Assembly: GCA_016937155.1 (NCBI GenBank)
Contig: JAFGWM010000024.1
Location: 43,823 to 107,822, forward strand
Origin: Deltaproteobacteria bacterium
GTDB lineage: Bacteria; Myxococcota_A; Polyangia; HGW-17
Reading direction: 5' to 3'
Length of the DNA stretch: 64,000 nucleotides
This document shows positions 1-8,620 of this stretch, piece by piece; within the stretch, counting starts at the first letter, position 1, and each line of letters opens with the position of its first letter. A model generated the notes under the pieces. It was not told the origin of the DNA. It saw only the letters and a program-made list of their open reading frames with translations, and did no database searches. Made by a program: the position numbers and the translations under genes.

Positions 1-78
1 CTTTCCCAGTGGCAGGGAGAAGAAAATCCTCCAAGAGTTCATAAAATCTATCTTAAAACGGTGGTATACAGACAATGA
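1..78 (+). CDS. PilV-like minor pilin, C-terminal end only (partial)
   Basis: An open frame runs in from the left edge and stops at the TGA at 76-78. The stop overlaps the ATG of the next gene as ATGA. Only 25 codons are visible. They contain the strand-like pattern WQGE...KIYLKTVVYRQ, which resembles the end of PilV-type minor pilins, where a final beta strand closes the globular domain. The place just before a PilW-like gene fits the usual fimT/pilV/pilW minor-pilin clusters. The start, prepilin leader and most of the domain lie outside the window, so the family call rests on position and a short C-terminal match. Confidence 0.55.
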   Translation, partial: LSQWQGEENPPRVHKIYLKTVVYRQ

Positions 79-1118
79 AACATAACGGTTTTACCATAAT
101 TGAATTGATGATTGCTGTATTCATTAGTAGCCTCGTGATTGCCGGGGCCTTTAACATCCAGACTGTTTTCAATCAGACCTCCCAGCAACAGGAGGAAATA
201 AGTGATATGCAAAATACCCTGGATGGTCTTAAAAACTATATGAGACGCACGCTGAAAAATTCAGGAGCAGGCATGGCGACCAATGTTGAAATTCGCTCAT
301 GCAGTGGTGCCACAGAAATTTTACCTGTCATTAATATTCATAACCGCAACAATTATCCCGTATGGAGTGATTTTGCTGACGGTGGAACTGATAATGATCC
401 CGACTGGATTGAATTCATTCATCCAACCAGCGTTGCTGTAACCAGTGTTTATGACTGGTTCTCTCCTACATGGGCAAAAGTATACTCTACAGTAGGATTT
501 ACTGCAGGTGATGTTGTTGCTGTTAATGTAGGTGCGTTTAGCTGTATAAGAAGAATTAACTACATACTCAATTCAAACCCGAGTTATCTTGGCTGGTACT
601 CCAGAGGTGGAGCTTACTGTATCAATCCTGGAGATGATAGTCATCCTTCATGTGGAATTTCAAACAACACATATAACCCAACTCAGACCGTCACAATAAC
701 CAGTCTTGGAGAATTTCCCTTCCAGGCTCTCAGAATTGACAACACAACCTACAAAAGACCAATTCTGATGCATGGAATCAGAACTGAACAGAATGGACAA
801 AGCACATACACATGGTCTCCTTTAGCTGAGAATGTGGAAGATATGCAGATAGCGTGGCACCTTGACACATCTGTTCCAATGGATGAAAGAGGAGATATCT
901 GGATTAATTCAAGGGATCCCCTGCCCACTGAAAACGGAAGAATCAGAAGTATCAGAATCAGTCTTGTGGTACGAACCTTCAGAGATAACAGTAAAATCCG
1001 CAGTTTCCGTCCAGCTTTTGAAGACAGGACTGCAGGTACTCCTGACAATTATAAAAGACGTACCATAACATTTAATATCAGCATGCCTAACAGACCGATT
1101 ACAGGGGGTACATTATGA
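75..1118 (+). CDS. PilW-like type IV pilus minor pilin
   Basis: This 347-residue protein begins with a type III (prepilin) signal. A short charged leader MKHNG is followed by FTIIELMIAVFISSLVIAG, giving the expected cleavage G5|F6, Glu at mature position 5 and a long hydrophobic helix. PilW-type pilins form the tip/priming complex of type IV pili and are assembled in the inner membrane. The helix continues into an amphipathic stretch (about residues 30-65) and then a large beta-rich domain with several cysteines that could pair. The start codon overlaps the stop of the preceding PilV-like gene, and its own stop overlaps the next pilin start, so the three are translationally coupled. The length suits PilW better than major pilins (about 150 residues). 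Confidence 0.8.
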   Translation: MKHNGFTIIELMIAVFISSLVIAGAFNIQTVFNQTSQQQEEISDMQNTLDGLKNYMRRTLKNSGAGMATNVEIRSCSGATEILPVINIHNRNNYPVWSDFADGGTDNDPDWIEFIHPTSVAVTSVYDWFSPTWAKVYSTVGFTAGDVVAVNVGAFSCIRRINYILNSNPSYLGWYSRGGAYCINPGDDSHPSCGISNNTYNPTQTVTITSLGEFPFQALRIDNTTYKRPILMHGIRTEQNGQSTYTWSPLAENVEDMQIAWHLDTSVPMDERGDIWINSRDPLPTENGRIRSIRISLVVRTFRDNSKIRSFRPAFEDRTAGTPDNYKRRTITFNISMPNRPITGGTL

Positions 1119-1654
1119 AAAATAATTACCAGTATGGCCTCACTTTGGTCGAGCTTCTGGTGGTTGTCGCTATAATAAGCATACTCAGTGCTATTGCCCT
1201 TGCAAATGTGAATGTGCGACGCAACGAGGATCAGATAAGAGAGGCTTCATACAAGTTTTCAGCTCTTGTTTCCGAAGCCAGAAGGCAGGCTCTCAGTTCG
1301 AGATCAGTAGTCATGTTCAGAGTGAGTGCCACCACAATTCAGTGGTGTGTGGACACCTGTTATGTAAACAGCGGATTACCAAAGAGTATCGAACACAAAT
1401 TTGATTACACTAAAATTATCAAATACGCCAGAGAGGCTGTGTTACCCGGGATGGTTCCGTCAAGCTTACTGACACTCCCCGGGGGATGGACCCATTTTTA
1501 CATACAACCCGATGGAACTCTTGTGGGATATACAACCGATACAACCCCAAGGGGAATTACTCTTTATTTTCAACATGACAAGGATTCTTCAAAACAATAC
1601 AGGACAGCAGTTCTTCCCATTATTGGAAAGGGTCGTGTCTATCCGAAATGGTAA
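1115..1654 (+). CDS. FimT/GspH-like minor pilin (pseudopilin)
   Basis: A 179-residue prepilin with leader MKNNYQYG followed by LTLVELLVVVAIISILSAIA, giving cleavage at G8|L9 and Glu5 of the mature chain. The region after the N-terminal helix (residues about 35-179) has the length and beta-rich character of the GspH/FimT domain, with one CVDTC pair that could form a disulfide. The ATG overlaps the PilW stop (ATGA). FimT/GspH proteins are minor components of type IV pili or type II secretion pseudopili. The pilV-pilW context favours the pilus. The gene ends immediately next to the stop of a convergent gene with no spacer. Confidence 0.78.
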   Translation: MKNNYQYGLTLVELLVVVAIISILSAIALANVNVRRNEDQIREASYKFSALVSEARRQALSSRSVVMFRVSATTIQWCVDTCYVNSGLPKSIEHKFDYTKIIKYAREAVLPGMVPSSLLTLPGGWTHFYIQPDGTLVGYTTDTTPRGITLYFQHDKDSSKQYRTAVLPIIGKGRVYPKW

Positions 1655-2794
1655 TCAGTTATTAATTTCTTTTCTAAGTTTAGCCAGACGTTTTTCCCGC
1701 CATTTGGCAAATTCAGTTCCCTTACTGAAACTTCCATCCGGTGACAGAACATCCTCTTTGGTCTTTTTCTTCCACTTGAGACTCAACAGAAAATCAACAG
1801 CGGCTCCTTCATCGTGCTCAAAAGCAGCGTGAATAGCCTCATCAAAATCAAAATGATCACTGGATGAAATATGATTTAAAACCTGAATATCCCTTATGGC
1901 GGCTAACTGGAGAAGCTTCTCAACATCCTCAAGTTCTCTTTTTTCAGCTCCATCATCCCAGACATTTGACTCATAATGAACAAGTTTTGCATCAGTATGT
2001 TCCTCAACCGTTCTTACTGGAGCAGGATGTTCATCGTTTAAAACTGTATAGTAGTCTTTCCAGTACTGCCTGATTATAGCATTTCTATTTTTTTGATCCC
2101 GTAAGGCAGGAAAACGAAACTTGTGAAAATCGTCTTCAGCTTTTTTCATCCTGAAATACCCGTCAATTGTCATGTTTCTGGCATGATTGATAATACCGGC
2201 ATTAAACCACGCTGCGCTGGCTAAAGTCGGTTTGATTTCATTCAGACTTCCACAGTGAGGACATGTCTCGTTTAAATTCTGATATCTTATTTTTGTTTCA
2301 AGAGCACCACCACACTGGGGACAGTTGACTGGAATATCTTTTTCTTCAAGCATTTTTTTTCGGAGAATATCAGCCCACTTACCACCGTTTCTGATTTCAA
2401 GAGTTTCTGACATTTTCTCTATGTTATCCATAACATTTCTGGAATCATCATAGAGTTTCCACCAGAGTTTATAGATAATACTGTTTTCGCTGGATTTCAC
2501 CTTCAGATTATCCTGAATGTCCTCCCATTCCTGCTCAAGTTTTTCCACACCGTTTTCAACCTTTGTCGAGAGTGCTGAAAATCTCCCTTTCACTGCACTG
2601 AATCCAGCACTTACAGCACCATAATCATATGGATAATTATCAATAAGTTCTCCAATACCCTGATTCACTTCATCCTTAATTTCATCAACTCTGGAAAGTA
2701 TCTTCCCTTTGAATGAATTATATCTTTCCACAAGTGGAATCAGTTTTTCTCCAGATTGTTGCCCCAGTTGTTCAATTAACTTTTCAAATGCCAT
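1655..2794 (-). CDS. Uncharacterised helical protein with a central zinc ribbon
   Basis: A 379-residue protein of no family I recognise. The N-terminal third (about 1-150) is helical and charged with coiled-coil character. A four-cysteine ribbon CPQCGG...CPHCGS follows near residue 165-195, and then an acidic/basic helical C-terminal half. There is no signal peptide or membrane segment, so it is probably cytosolic. I chose the ATG at 2794. It lies just after the previous stop (2796-2798) and has AGGA about 8 bases upstream, whereas a longer reading would overlap the upstream gene by about 68 bp. It is the last of three co-oriented genes transcribed from 4084. It converges with the pilin genes without a gap. 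Confidence 0.7.
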   Translation of the reverse strand: MAFEKLIEQLGQQSGEKLIPLVERYNSFKGKILSRVDEIKDEVNQGIGELIDNYPYDYGAVSAGFSAVKGRFSALSTKVENGVEKLEQEWEDIQDNLKVKSSENSIIYKLWWKLYDDSRNVMDNIEKMSETLEIRNGGKWADILRKKMLEEKDIPVNCPQCGGALETKIRYQNLNETCPHCGSLNEIKPTLASAAWFNAGIINHARNMTIDGYFRMKKAEDDFHKFRFPALRDQKNRNAIIRQYWKDYYTVLNDEHPAPVRTVEEHTDAKLVHYESNVWDDGAEKRELEDVEKLLQLAAIRDIQVLNHISSSDHFDFDEAIHAAFEHDEGAAVDFLLSLKWKKKTKEDVLSPDGSFSKGTEFAKWREKRLAKLRKEINN

Positions 2795-2795
2795 T

Positions 2796-3353
2796 TTAAA
2801 AATCCTGTCCGCAGAAACTGCATGAAGGCTTACCCGGTCTAAGTCTTGGCGCACCACAACCATTGCAGGTATTTACAAAGGCTTCAGTTGAAATTGACTT
2901 TTCGTCCGCTGCAGTTTTGCCTCTGCTTTCAGCTGCACTCATTGCTTCTGAAAACATACTTTTTTTAGGAAATACTCTTGAACGGTAAAATACAACAGAG
3001 TCATCCAAAGAGTCATCAAGACCCCTTATGAATCGATCCTTCATTTTTTCGGAGGAATCATCTGTACACTTCACAAGTTTTAACTTTTTCCTGCTGCTTT
3101 TTATAATAGCAGTGATCACATCCCTAAACTCAGTTATCGGAGCACCGTGCAGCATTGAGCTGGATACAAAAAGCCGTTTTCGTTCTGATAATTCCAAGGG
3201 AATAACTTTAAAGTGAGACATTAGCTCAACCCAGTCCTGAGAAGGTTCATCAGGACCGGATTGAGAAAGAGCGACTGTAATAGCCTGGTGCAGATAACTT
3301 CCTGTCCAGTGTTCAATTTCCCTGATTCTGGTTTCAGGGAGATCAGAACTCAT
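2796..3353 (-). CDS. Uncharacterised protein with C-terminal zinc ribbon
   Basis: A 185-residue soluble protein without a recognised family. The body is a mixed alpha/beta segment. The last 25 residues hold a clear four-cysteine knuckle pair, CNGCG...CSFCG, typical of zinc-ribbon tails that mediate protein or nucleic-acid contact. The start overlaps the stop of the upstream gene as ATGA (3350-3353). The gene ends one base before the next start, so all three genes are tightly coupled. Both this and the following protein carry C-x2-C pairs, suggesting that they are used together. Function is unknown. Confidence 0.7.
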   Translation of the reverse strand: MSSDLPETRIREIEHWTGSYLHQAITVALSQSGPDEPSQDWVELMSHFKVIPLELSERKRLFVSSSMLHGAPITEFRDVITAIIKSSRKKLKLVKCTDDSSEKMKDRFIRGLDDSLDDSVVFYRSRVFPKKSMFSEAMSAAESRGKTAADEKSISTEAFVNTCNGCGAPRLRPGKPSCSFCGQDF

Positions 3354-4084
3354 ATTTGAATATCTCCATCCTGATCGCTGCCACTTAAGTACTGTGCTTT
3401 GTATTTTTCCATAAGGTCCGCATGCTTCATACCAAGTTGATAGTCAGCTACAAATTTAGCACTCCAGTAGGCTCCATAATTTGATACGTCAAGAGCCGTA
3501 ATTCCAAATACCTGCTGAAGTTTCATATTTACATCAGCTCCGGTTTCACCCCAAGCTGCCTGTGCCCCTGCGATTTCACCATATTTTTCAAAACTGACGG
3601 GTTCAGGTCCTGCAGCATTTACATTCTGAGCCTGTGAGAATGCATTTCCGTAAATTGTAGCTATTGTAGCAGTTGTATCTCTTGCCATTCTGGCCTGAAA
3701 CTCATTATTAACCCTGTCGTAAAGAGCTCTGTCCATGCCAAGAGCACTAAGTTTCTGTACCTGAGCACCCTCATCAGGTGTTGAAATCATCATTGAAGCT
3801 GCCTGTGCCCACACTTCAACGGTAATTCCCTCACATGGAGCCACAAGACCAGGATCCGCAGCTATTGTGGCTGCCTGTTTCGCTTTAATATCAGCATGAG
3901 CCTGATCCACCATGGCCTGAGTCTGACGTCTCATTTCCTCTTCTTCCGCAGCTTTTCTCGCCGCTTTCTCTTCAGGAGATTCTTTTGGCTTCTCAATTTT
4001 ATCCGGAGGGGGAGGTGCCGGATTTGTCATTTTCTGTACTGCCTTGTTTTTTGCTTTCCCAAATAAAAAATCAAATATTCCCAT
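3350..4084 (-). CDS. Uncharacterised protein, Pro/Lys linker plus tandem helical repeats
   Basis: A 244-residue protein. It opens with MGIFDFLFG, a short hydrophobic lead often seen on small cytosolic proteins of unknown function. A Pro-rich (APPPPDK) and Lys/Glu/Ala-rich charged linker follows. The rest seems to hold two copies of a roughly 65-residue helical unit (about residues 95-165 and 170-240). These share a pattern of x-E-x-W/Y-A/G, G-A-x-V-x-x-K-L and a hydrophobic-A-R/K-D end. This resembles small domains of unknown function common in myxobacterial genomes, but I cannot name it with certainty. The start at 4084 is preceded by GGAAATAAAGG. It is the first gene of the operon, 30 bases below the predicted promoter. 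Confidence 0.68.
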   Translation of the reverse strand: MGIFDFLFGKAKNKAVQKMTNPAPPPPDKIEKPKESPEEKAARKAAEEEEMRRQTQAMVDQAHADIKAKQAATIAADPGLVAPCEGITVEVWAQAASMMISTPDEGAQVQKLSALGMDRALYDRVNNEFQARMARDTTATIATIYGNAFSQAQNVNAAGPEPVSFEKYGEIAGAQAAWGETGADVNMKLQQVFGITALDVSNYGAYWSAKFVADYQLGMKHADLMEKYKAQYLSGSDQDGDIQI

Positions 4085-4114
4085 ACCTTTATTTCCTTTC
4101 GTTTTAATAAAACC

Positions 4115-4127
4115 GCTAATGATTAGC
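4115..4127. promoter_or_regulatory. Palindromic operator candidate over the -10
   Basis: GCTAATGATTAGC is a perfect inverted repeat with 6-base arms and a single central base. It covers the predicted -10 and start point of the operon beginning at 4084, the classical place for a repressor site. No regulator gene is adjacent. Confidence 0.4.
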
Positions 4128-4150
4128 ACTTAAACAGCACAAAATGTCAA
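4122..4150 (-). promoter_or_regulatory. Predicted sigma70-type promoter of the zinc-ribbon operon
   Basis: On the minus strand a perfect -35 (TTGACA, complement of 4145-4150) is separated by 17 bases from GCTAAT (complement of 4122-4127), a 4-of-6 match to the -10. Transcription would begin near 4115 and leave a leader of about 30 bases before the ATG at 4084. This is read from the sequence only. Confidence 0.45.
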
Positions 4151-4337
4151 CTAAAAAAAATATTGAACTATATAATTTTTATTTGATTTTAGAGCAGGAA
4201 CTGCTTCCGGAGCTTCCTTACATTAATCTTTTTCAAACCACGTATTTAAGAGTTTATCTGTTCTATGGTTGAAATTTTTTCTGAAATCATACACCCTGTG
4301 TTGTGTAAAATTCAACTTCATATTTTTTGGAGACGTC

Positions 4338-6383
4338 ATGCAATTAAATCAGGAAATTATAGACTTTCAGAATCAGATTAAAACTGGTATTCCCGAAATC
4401 CTTCCCCCTCCTGCCAGTTTGAATCCCCAGTTAAATCATGCCCCTTCAAGGGTTCAGGTTTTATCCGAACCAGAGAAGATTCAGTCTTTGACAAATGCGC
4501 TGAGATATTTCCCCCAAAGCTGGCATAAGGAACTGGCACCAGAGTTTGCAAAAGAACTGTCCTTGTGGGGAAGAATCTACATGATGAGATTCAAACCATC
4601 ATATTCCATACATGCAAGACCCATAGAACATTATGGTGCAAAATCTGTAAAGAGTGCGGCAATTATGCTCATGATACAGAATAATCTTGATCCTGCCATT
4701 GCGCAACATCCTGAAGAATTAATCACTTATGGTGGAAACGGTGCGGTTTTTCAAAACTGGGCGCAATATCTCATCACCATGAAGTATCTTTCTGAAATGG
4801 AGGATGATCAGACTCTGGTGTTATACAGCGGTCATCCCCTCGGCCTCTTCCCCTCAAGTGTTGAAACACCAAATCTTGTGGTTACTAATGGGATGGTAAT
4901 TCCCAATTATTCTTCCAGAGAGCATTATGAAAAATTCGCATCAATGGGGGTGACTTCATACGGTCAGATGACTGCTGGCAGTTTCATGTACATAGGACCT
5001 CAGGGAATTGTTCATGGTACAACTATTACTCTTTTGAATGCTGGAAGATTATGGCTGGGAACAACTGAAAACCTCAAAGGAAAGGTATTCGTAACATCCG
5101 GACTTGGTGGAATGAGTGGGGCTCAGGGGAAAGCAGCGGTTATTAGCGGTGCTGCGTCAATTATAGCTGAAATCAATCCTCAGGCAGCGGAGAAGCGTCA
5201 TTCCCAGGGGTGGGTTGATGTAATTACTTACGACGTGGATGAAGCTCTGCAAAGATGTGACGAAGCCCGGAAACAACAAAAACCTGTTTCAATTGCTTAT
5301 GTTGGAAATATCGTCACACTGTGGGAACGAATTCTTGAAACAGGTTTCAAAGTGGATCTGGGAAGTGATCAGACATCACTCCACCTTCCTTTCAGTGGTG
5401 GCTATTATCCTGATTCGCTATCATTTGAAGAGTCAAACTCTCTGATGTCCAGAAATCCCGAAAGGTTTAAACTTGAGGTACAGGCGTCCCTCAGAAAACA
5501 TGTCAGACTGATAAATGCACTCTGTGAACGCGGAATGAAATTTTGGGATTATGGTAATGCATTTTTGCTGGAATCATCCAAAGCTGAAGCTGATATTACT
5601 AACCCGGATGGCTCTTTCTATTACCCTTCCTACGTTGAGGACATTATGGGTCCTATGTGTTTTGATTATGGTTTCGGCCCGTTCAGATGGGTGTGCACAT
5701 CCGGCAATCAGAAGGATCTCCAGAAAACAGATGAAATTGCAGCTGGCGTTCTTGAAAACCATCTTGAACTTGCCACGGAAGATATAAAACTTCAGGTAAG
5801 TGATAATTTACACTGGATTAAAAATGCCATGGATAACAATCTGGTGGTAGGAAGCAAGGCCAGAATACTCTATGCTGACAGCAAAGGGCGAATTGAAATC
5901 GCCAGAGCATTCAATAACGCGATAAGAGACGGAGTAATATCAGCGCCTGTAGTTCTTGGAAGAGATCATCATGATGTAAGCGGAACCGACTCTCCGTGGA
6001 GAGAAACTGCCAATATCAAGGACGGCAGTCGTTTTACCGCTGATATGGCTATACAAAATGTCATTGGGGATGCAATGAGGGGAGCTAGCTGGGTCAGTAT
6101 CCATAACGGCGGAGGTGTTGGCTGGGGAGAGGTCATTAACGGAGGATTTGGAATGGTTCTTGATGGAACTGAACTGAGTGAAAAAAACCTGGAGAGTATG
6201 CTCTTTTTTGATGTCAACAATGGACTGGCAAGAAGAGCCTGGGCCAGAAACAAGGGAGCTGTAGATACAGTTCGCAGAACTCAGGAAATTGATCCCAGAC
6301 TAAAAATCACACTACCCCATGAACTTCCTGATTCTGAACTCCTTATAAATTCAATTGACAGGGCATATCTGAAAAATGACTGA
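4338..6383 (+). CDS. hutU: Urocanate hydratase (urocanase), long form
   Basis: Converts urocanate to 4-imidazolone-5-propionate, the second step of histidine degradation, using tightly bound NAD+. The 681-residue chain carries the glycine-rich stretch GGMSGAQGKAA, the segment YVGNIVTLWER, then DLGSDQTSLH...GGYYP, and near the C-terminus CDYGFGPFRW-like and SIHNGGGVGWGE motifs typical of urocanases. The length fits the long (about 670-residue) class rather than the 550-residue class. I chose the ATG at 4338 because GGAGA lies just upstream and the family homology begins soon after. A longer frame to 4269 would add a Cys/Phe-rich extension with no match. The stop lies inside the next gene. The partner hutH is 44 kb away; hutI, hutG and hutF are not in the window. 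Confidence 0.95.
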   Translation: MQLNQEIIDFQNQIKTGIPEILPPPASLNPQLNHAPSRVQVLSEPEKIQSLTNALRYFPQSWHKELAPEFAKELSLWGRIYMMRFKPSYSIHARPIEHYGAKSVKSAAIMLMIQNNLDPAIAQHPEELITYGGNGAVFQNWAQYLITMKYLSEMEDDQTLVLYSGHPLGLFPSSVETPNLVVTNGMVIPNYSSREHYEKFASMGVTSYGQMTAGSFMYIGPQGIVHGTTITLLNAGRLWLGTTENLKGKVFVTSGLGGMSGAQGKAAVISGAASIIAEINPQAAEKRHSQGWVDVITYDVDEALQRCDEARKQQKPVSIAYVGNIVTLWERILETGFKVDLGSDQTSLHLPFSGGYYPDSLSFEESNSLMSRNPERFKLEVQASLRKHVRLINALCERGMKFWDYGNAFLLESSKAEADITNPDGSFYYPSYVEDIMGPMCFDYGFGPFRWVCTSGNQKDLQKTDEIAAGVLENHLELATEDIKLQVSDNLHWIKNAMDNNLVVGSKARILYADSKGRIEIARAFNNAIRDGVISAPVVLGRDHHDVSGTDSPWRETANIKDGSRFTADMAIQNVIGDAMRGASWVSIHNGGGVGWGEVINGGFGMVLDGTELSEKNLESMLFFDVNNGLARRAWARNKGAVDTVRRTQEIDPRLKITLPHELPDSELLINSIDRAYLKND

Positions 6384-7335
6384 TAAACCCAATCCTCTGG
6401 TTATAGAAAATATTGAAAAATCGTTTCAGACAGGTTTTTTAAATCTTAAAAAAGTTAAAGCTGTCAAAGGAATAAGCCTGACTATAAAAAGGGGAGAAAT
6501 ATTCGGTCTTCTTGGGCCCAATGGAGCTGGTAAAACCACAACTCTGAAAATGGTTACGGGACTGATTTTTCCAGACAAAGGAAAAATATCCATTTTTGGC
6601 AAATCATCAAGCAAAGCCACTGCCAGATCGGAAGTAGGATTTCTTCCTGAAAATCCATGGTTTTATGATTACCTGACTGCCAGAGAATTTCTCTCTATGG
6701 CAGGAGGAATTTTTTCAATCCCATCGGATACTGTAAAAAAACGCTCTGAAGAACTGCTCGAAAAACTTGGAATTGCTCACGCAGCAGATATTCCAATGAG
6801 AAAATATTCCAAAGGAATGCTTCAGCGTGCTGGTCTTGCTCAGGCTCTGATCAACAACCCCGAGCTTATAATTCTGGACGAGCCCTTAAGCGGACTGGAC
6901 CCTATCGGAAGACGAGAACTCAGAGAAATAATTCTGGACCTGAGAAAAGAGGGAAAAACAGTGGTCTTTTCAAGTCATATTCTGGCTGATGTGGAAGATA
7001 TCTGCGACAGCGTTGCAATTATTGCAAAAGGCAAATTGCGGGAGACGGGAAAACTCTCTGAGTTACTGCTGAAGGGGCAGTCATATTTTGAAATTTTTGC
7101 AACCGGGGTTCATAATACCATCTCAGAATTATGCAAATCTGTTGATGAAACTGTGGTTGTTGAAAAAACTATTTCAGGAACTCGAATTCAGGTTTCCACA
7201 TCTGAAATTTCCAATAATATCCTTAAAAAACTTGTTATGGAAAATATCGAGATAAAAAAATTTGATTCCCATAAAAAATCCCTTGAGGATCTATTTATGG
7301 AATCCAGCAGCAATAAATCCGATGAGGAGAAATAA
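6376..7335 (+). CDS. ABC transporter ATP-binding protein
   Basis: A 319-residue ATPase of the ABC-2 export type. The Walker A is GPNGAGKTT (about residue 50), the signature YSKGMLQRAG, the Walker B LIILDEPLSGLDP, and the switch histidine sits in VVFSSHIL. About 85 residues after the nucleotide-binding domain match the accessory tail of daunorubicin/CcmA-like exporters. The ATG overlaps the end of hutU by 8 bases, so translation is probably coupled. The permease gene follows after one base. Substrate is unknown. Linkage to hutU may simply reflect read-through and does not prove transport of histidine products. Confidence 0.9.
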   Translation: MTDKPNPLVIENIEKSFQTGFLNLKKVKAVKGISLTIKRGEIFGLLGPNGAGKTTTLKMVTGLIFPDKGKISIFGKSSSKATARSEVGFLPENPWFYDYLTAREFLSMAGGIFSIPSDTVKKRSEELLEKLGIAHAADIPMRKYSKGMLQRAGLAQALINNPELIILDEPLSGLDPIGRRELREIILDLRKEGKTVVFSSHILADVEDICDSVAIIAKGKLRETGKLSELLLKGQSYFEIFATGVHNTISELCKSVDETVVVEKTISGTRIQVSTSEISNNILKKLVMENIEIKKFDSHKKSLEDLFMESSSNKSDEEK

Positions 7336-7336
7336 A

Positions 7337-8128
7337 ATGGGAGCGATTTTTTCCATTGGACTGAATACATTCAGAGAAGCCATCCGGAGTAAGGTTTTTT
7401 ATTCCATGGCTCTTTTTGCAATTTTAATCGTTATAACCGGTCATTTTCTGGCAGATATTTCCCTTCATCAGGAGAAAAGAGTCCTTCTTGACATTGGAAC
7501 CGGCCTGATCAGTTTTTTTGCTCTGATGCTTTCCATATTCACAGGTACAAGTATCATTTATAAAGAGATTGAAAAGAAAACGATTTATCTCATTCTCTCT
7601 AAACCTGTGGAAAGATGGAAATTCATTGCTGGAAAAACAGCAGGTCTACTGGCCACTATTTTCACAGTAGTGGGAATTATGCTGATATTTTTCCTTCTTG
7701 AACTCTATCTGATGAGAATATCTCCAGGAACAAATATCCTGAAAGCCACAATACTTATACTTTCAGAAGTTATTGTTGTTGTAGCAATCACAATATTCTT
7801 CTCATCTTTCACATCACCGTTCATAACCGGAATGCTGACAATCGGAATGGTGGCCATCGGAAGACTTCTCCCTGATCTGAAACACATCATTCAAATGAAA
7901 TATGAACCTGATTTTATCAGGAGTTCGGTGGAAAGCCTTCTGCAGATTTTTCCCCAGCTTTATCTGTTCATTCCCAATGGACATGATTTCAATGGAGTAC
8001 ATGTTTCAATAACAAGTGATTTTGTAAACTGGAGCTTTACGTTCTGGAGCACTGCGTATGCACTGACATACAGTGGTATATTTTTATTTCTTGCATCGAT
8101 CATTCTTTCCAAGCGCGATCTTACATGA
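7337..8128 (+). CDS. ABC-2 type permease
   Basis: A 263-residue integral membrane protein with about six hydrophobic segments, starting with the cytoplasmic stretch IGLNTFREAIRSKVFY that is characteristic of ABC-2/NosY-like permeases. The ATG at 7337 has GAGGAGA upstream. An in-frame start further upstream would overlap the ATPase gene and has no ribosome site. It would pair with the preceding ATPase as a two-subunit exporter, each probably present as a dimer. Segments at about residues 20-40, 55-75, 105-130, 140-165, 170-190 and 235-258 are hydrophobic. The stop overlaps the next start as ATGA. Confidence 0.85.
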   Translation: MGAIFSIGLNTFREAIRSKVFYSMALFAILIVITGHFLADISLHQEKRVLLDIGTGLISFFALMLSIFTGTSIIYKEIEKKTIYLILSKPVERWKFIAGKTAGLLATIFTVVGIMLIFFLLELYLMRISPGTNILKATILILSEVIVVVAITIFFSSFTSPFITGMLTIGMVAIGRLLPDLKHIIQMKYEPDFIRSSVESLLQIFPQLYLFIPNGHDFNGVHVSITSDFVNWSFTFWSTAYALTYSGIFLFLASIILSKRDLT

Positions 8129-8607
8129 AACTGAATGCTAAAAAACTGGTAATTTTCTCAGGTATTTCAGCTCTACTGGTTGCAGTAAGCTTATCAGCAG
8201 TTGCTTTGAGAGTCTACCAACTGAGGAACACCACCACTTCAGACCCCGGTTATGATGCATGGTTCAACGCATCACAAAAACTTCCTTTTTCAACACTGAA
8301 GGAAAATAATCTGCAAAAAATCCTTATTTCCGGAAAAGTTCCCGAAATTAATAAAACTGTCTACATGCTTGCAGCAGGTCTTAATGACGGTTCATTTTGC
8401 CGAAATATTCCCAGGCCACATGGAGTAAACAGATATTTATCTTTTATGAGTGCATTTTTTTTCATTTTTTTTATCCTCAGTGTGGTGCTTTTTATTTACA
8501 AAGTTTTTAATAAATCGTTGAAATTCAATGTGTCAGCCTTCAGAAAATTTGGTCCCTTGTGTATTATCACTTTATTTCTCTGGATGATACTGGCCAGAGT
8601 TAGTTGA
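8125..8607 (+). CDS. Small membrane protein of the ABC operon
   Basis: A 160-residue protein I do not recognise. It has three hydrophobic segments: one near the N-terminus (about 9-28), one in the middle (about 107-128, rich in Phe) and one at the C-terminus (about 142-158). A polar loop of about 75 residues lies between the first two. The ATG overlaps the permease stop (ATGA), so it is almost certainly made together with the ABC exporter and may be an accessory subunit. Fourteen bases separate it from the thymidine kinase start, so transcription may continue into tdk. Confidence 0.6.
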   Translation: MKLNAKKLVIFSGISALLVAVSLSAVALRVYQLRNTTTSDPGYDAWFNASQKLPFSTLKENNLQKILISGKVPEINKTVYMLAAGLNDGSFCRNIPRPHGVNRYLSFMSAFFFIFFILSVVLFIYKVFNKSLKFNVSAFRKFGPLCIITLFLWMILARVS

Positions 8608-8620
8608 CAGGAGTATAAAA

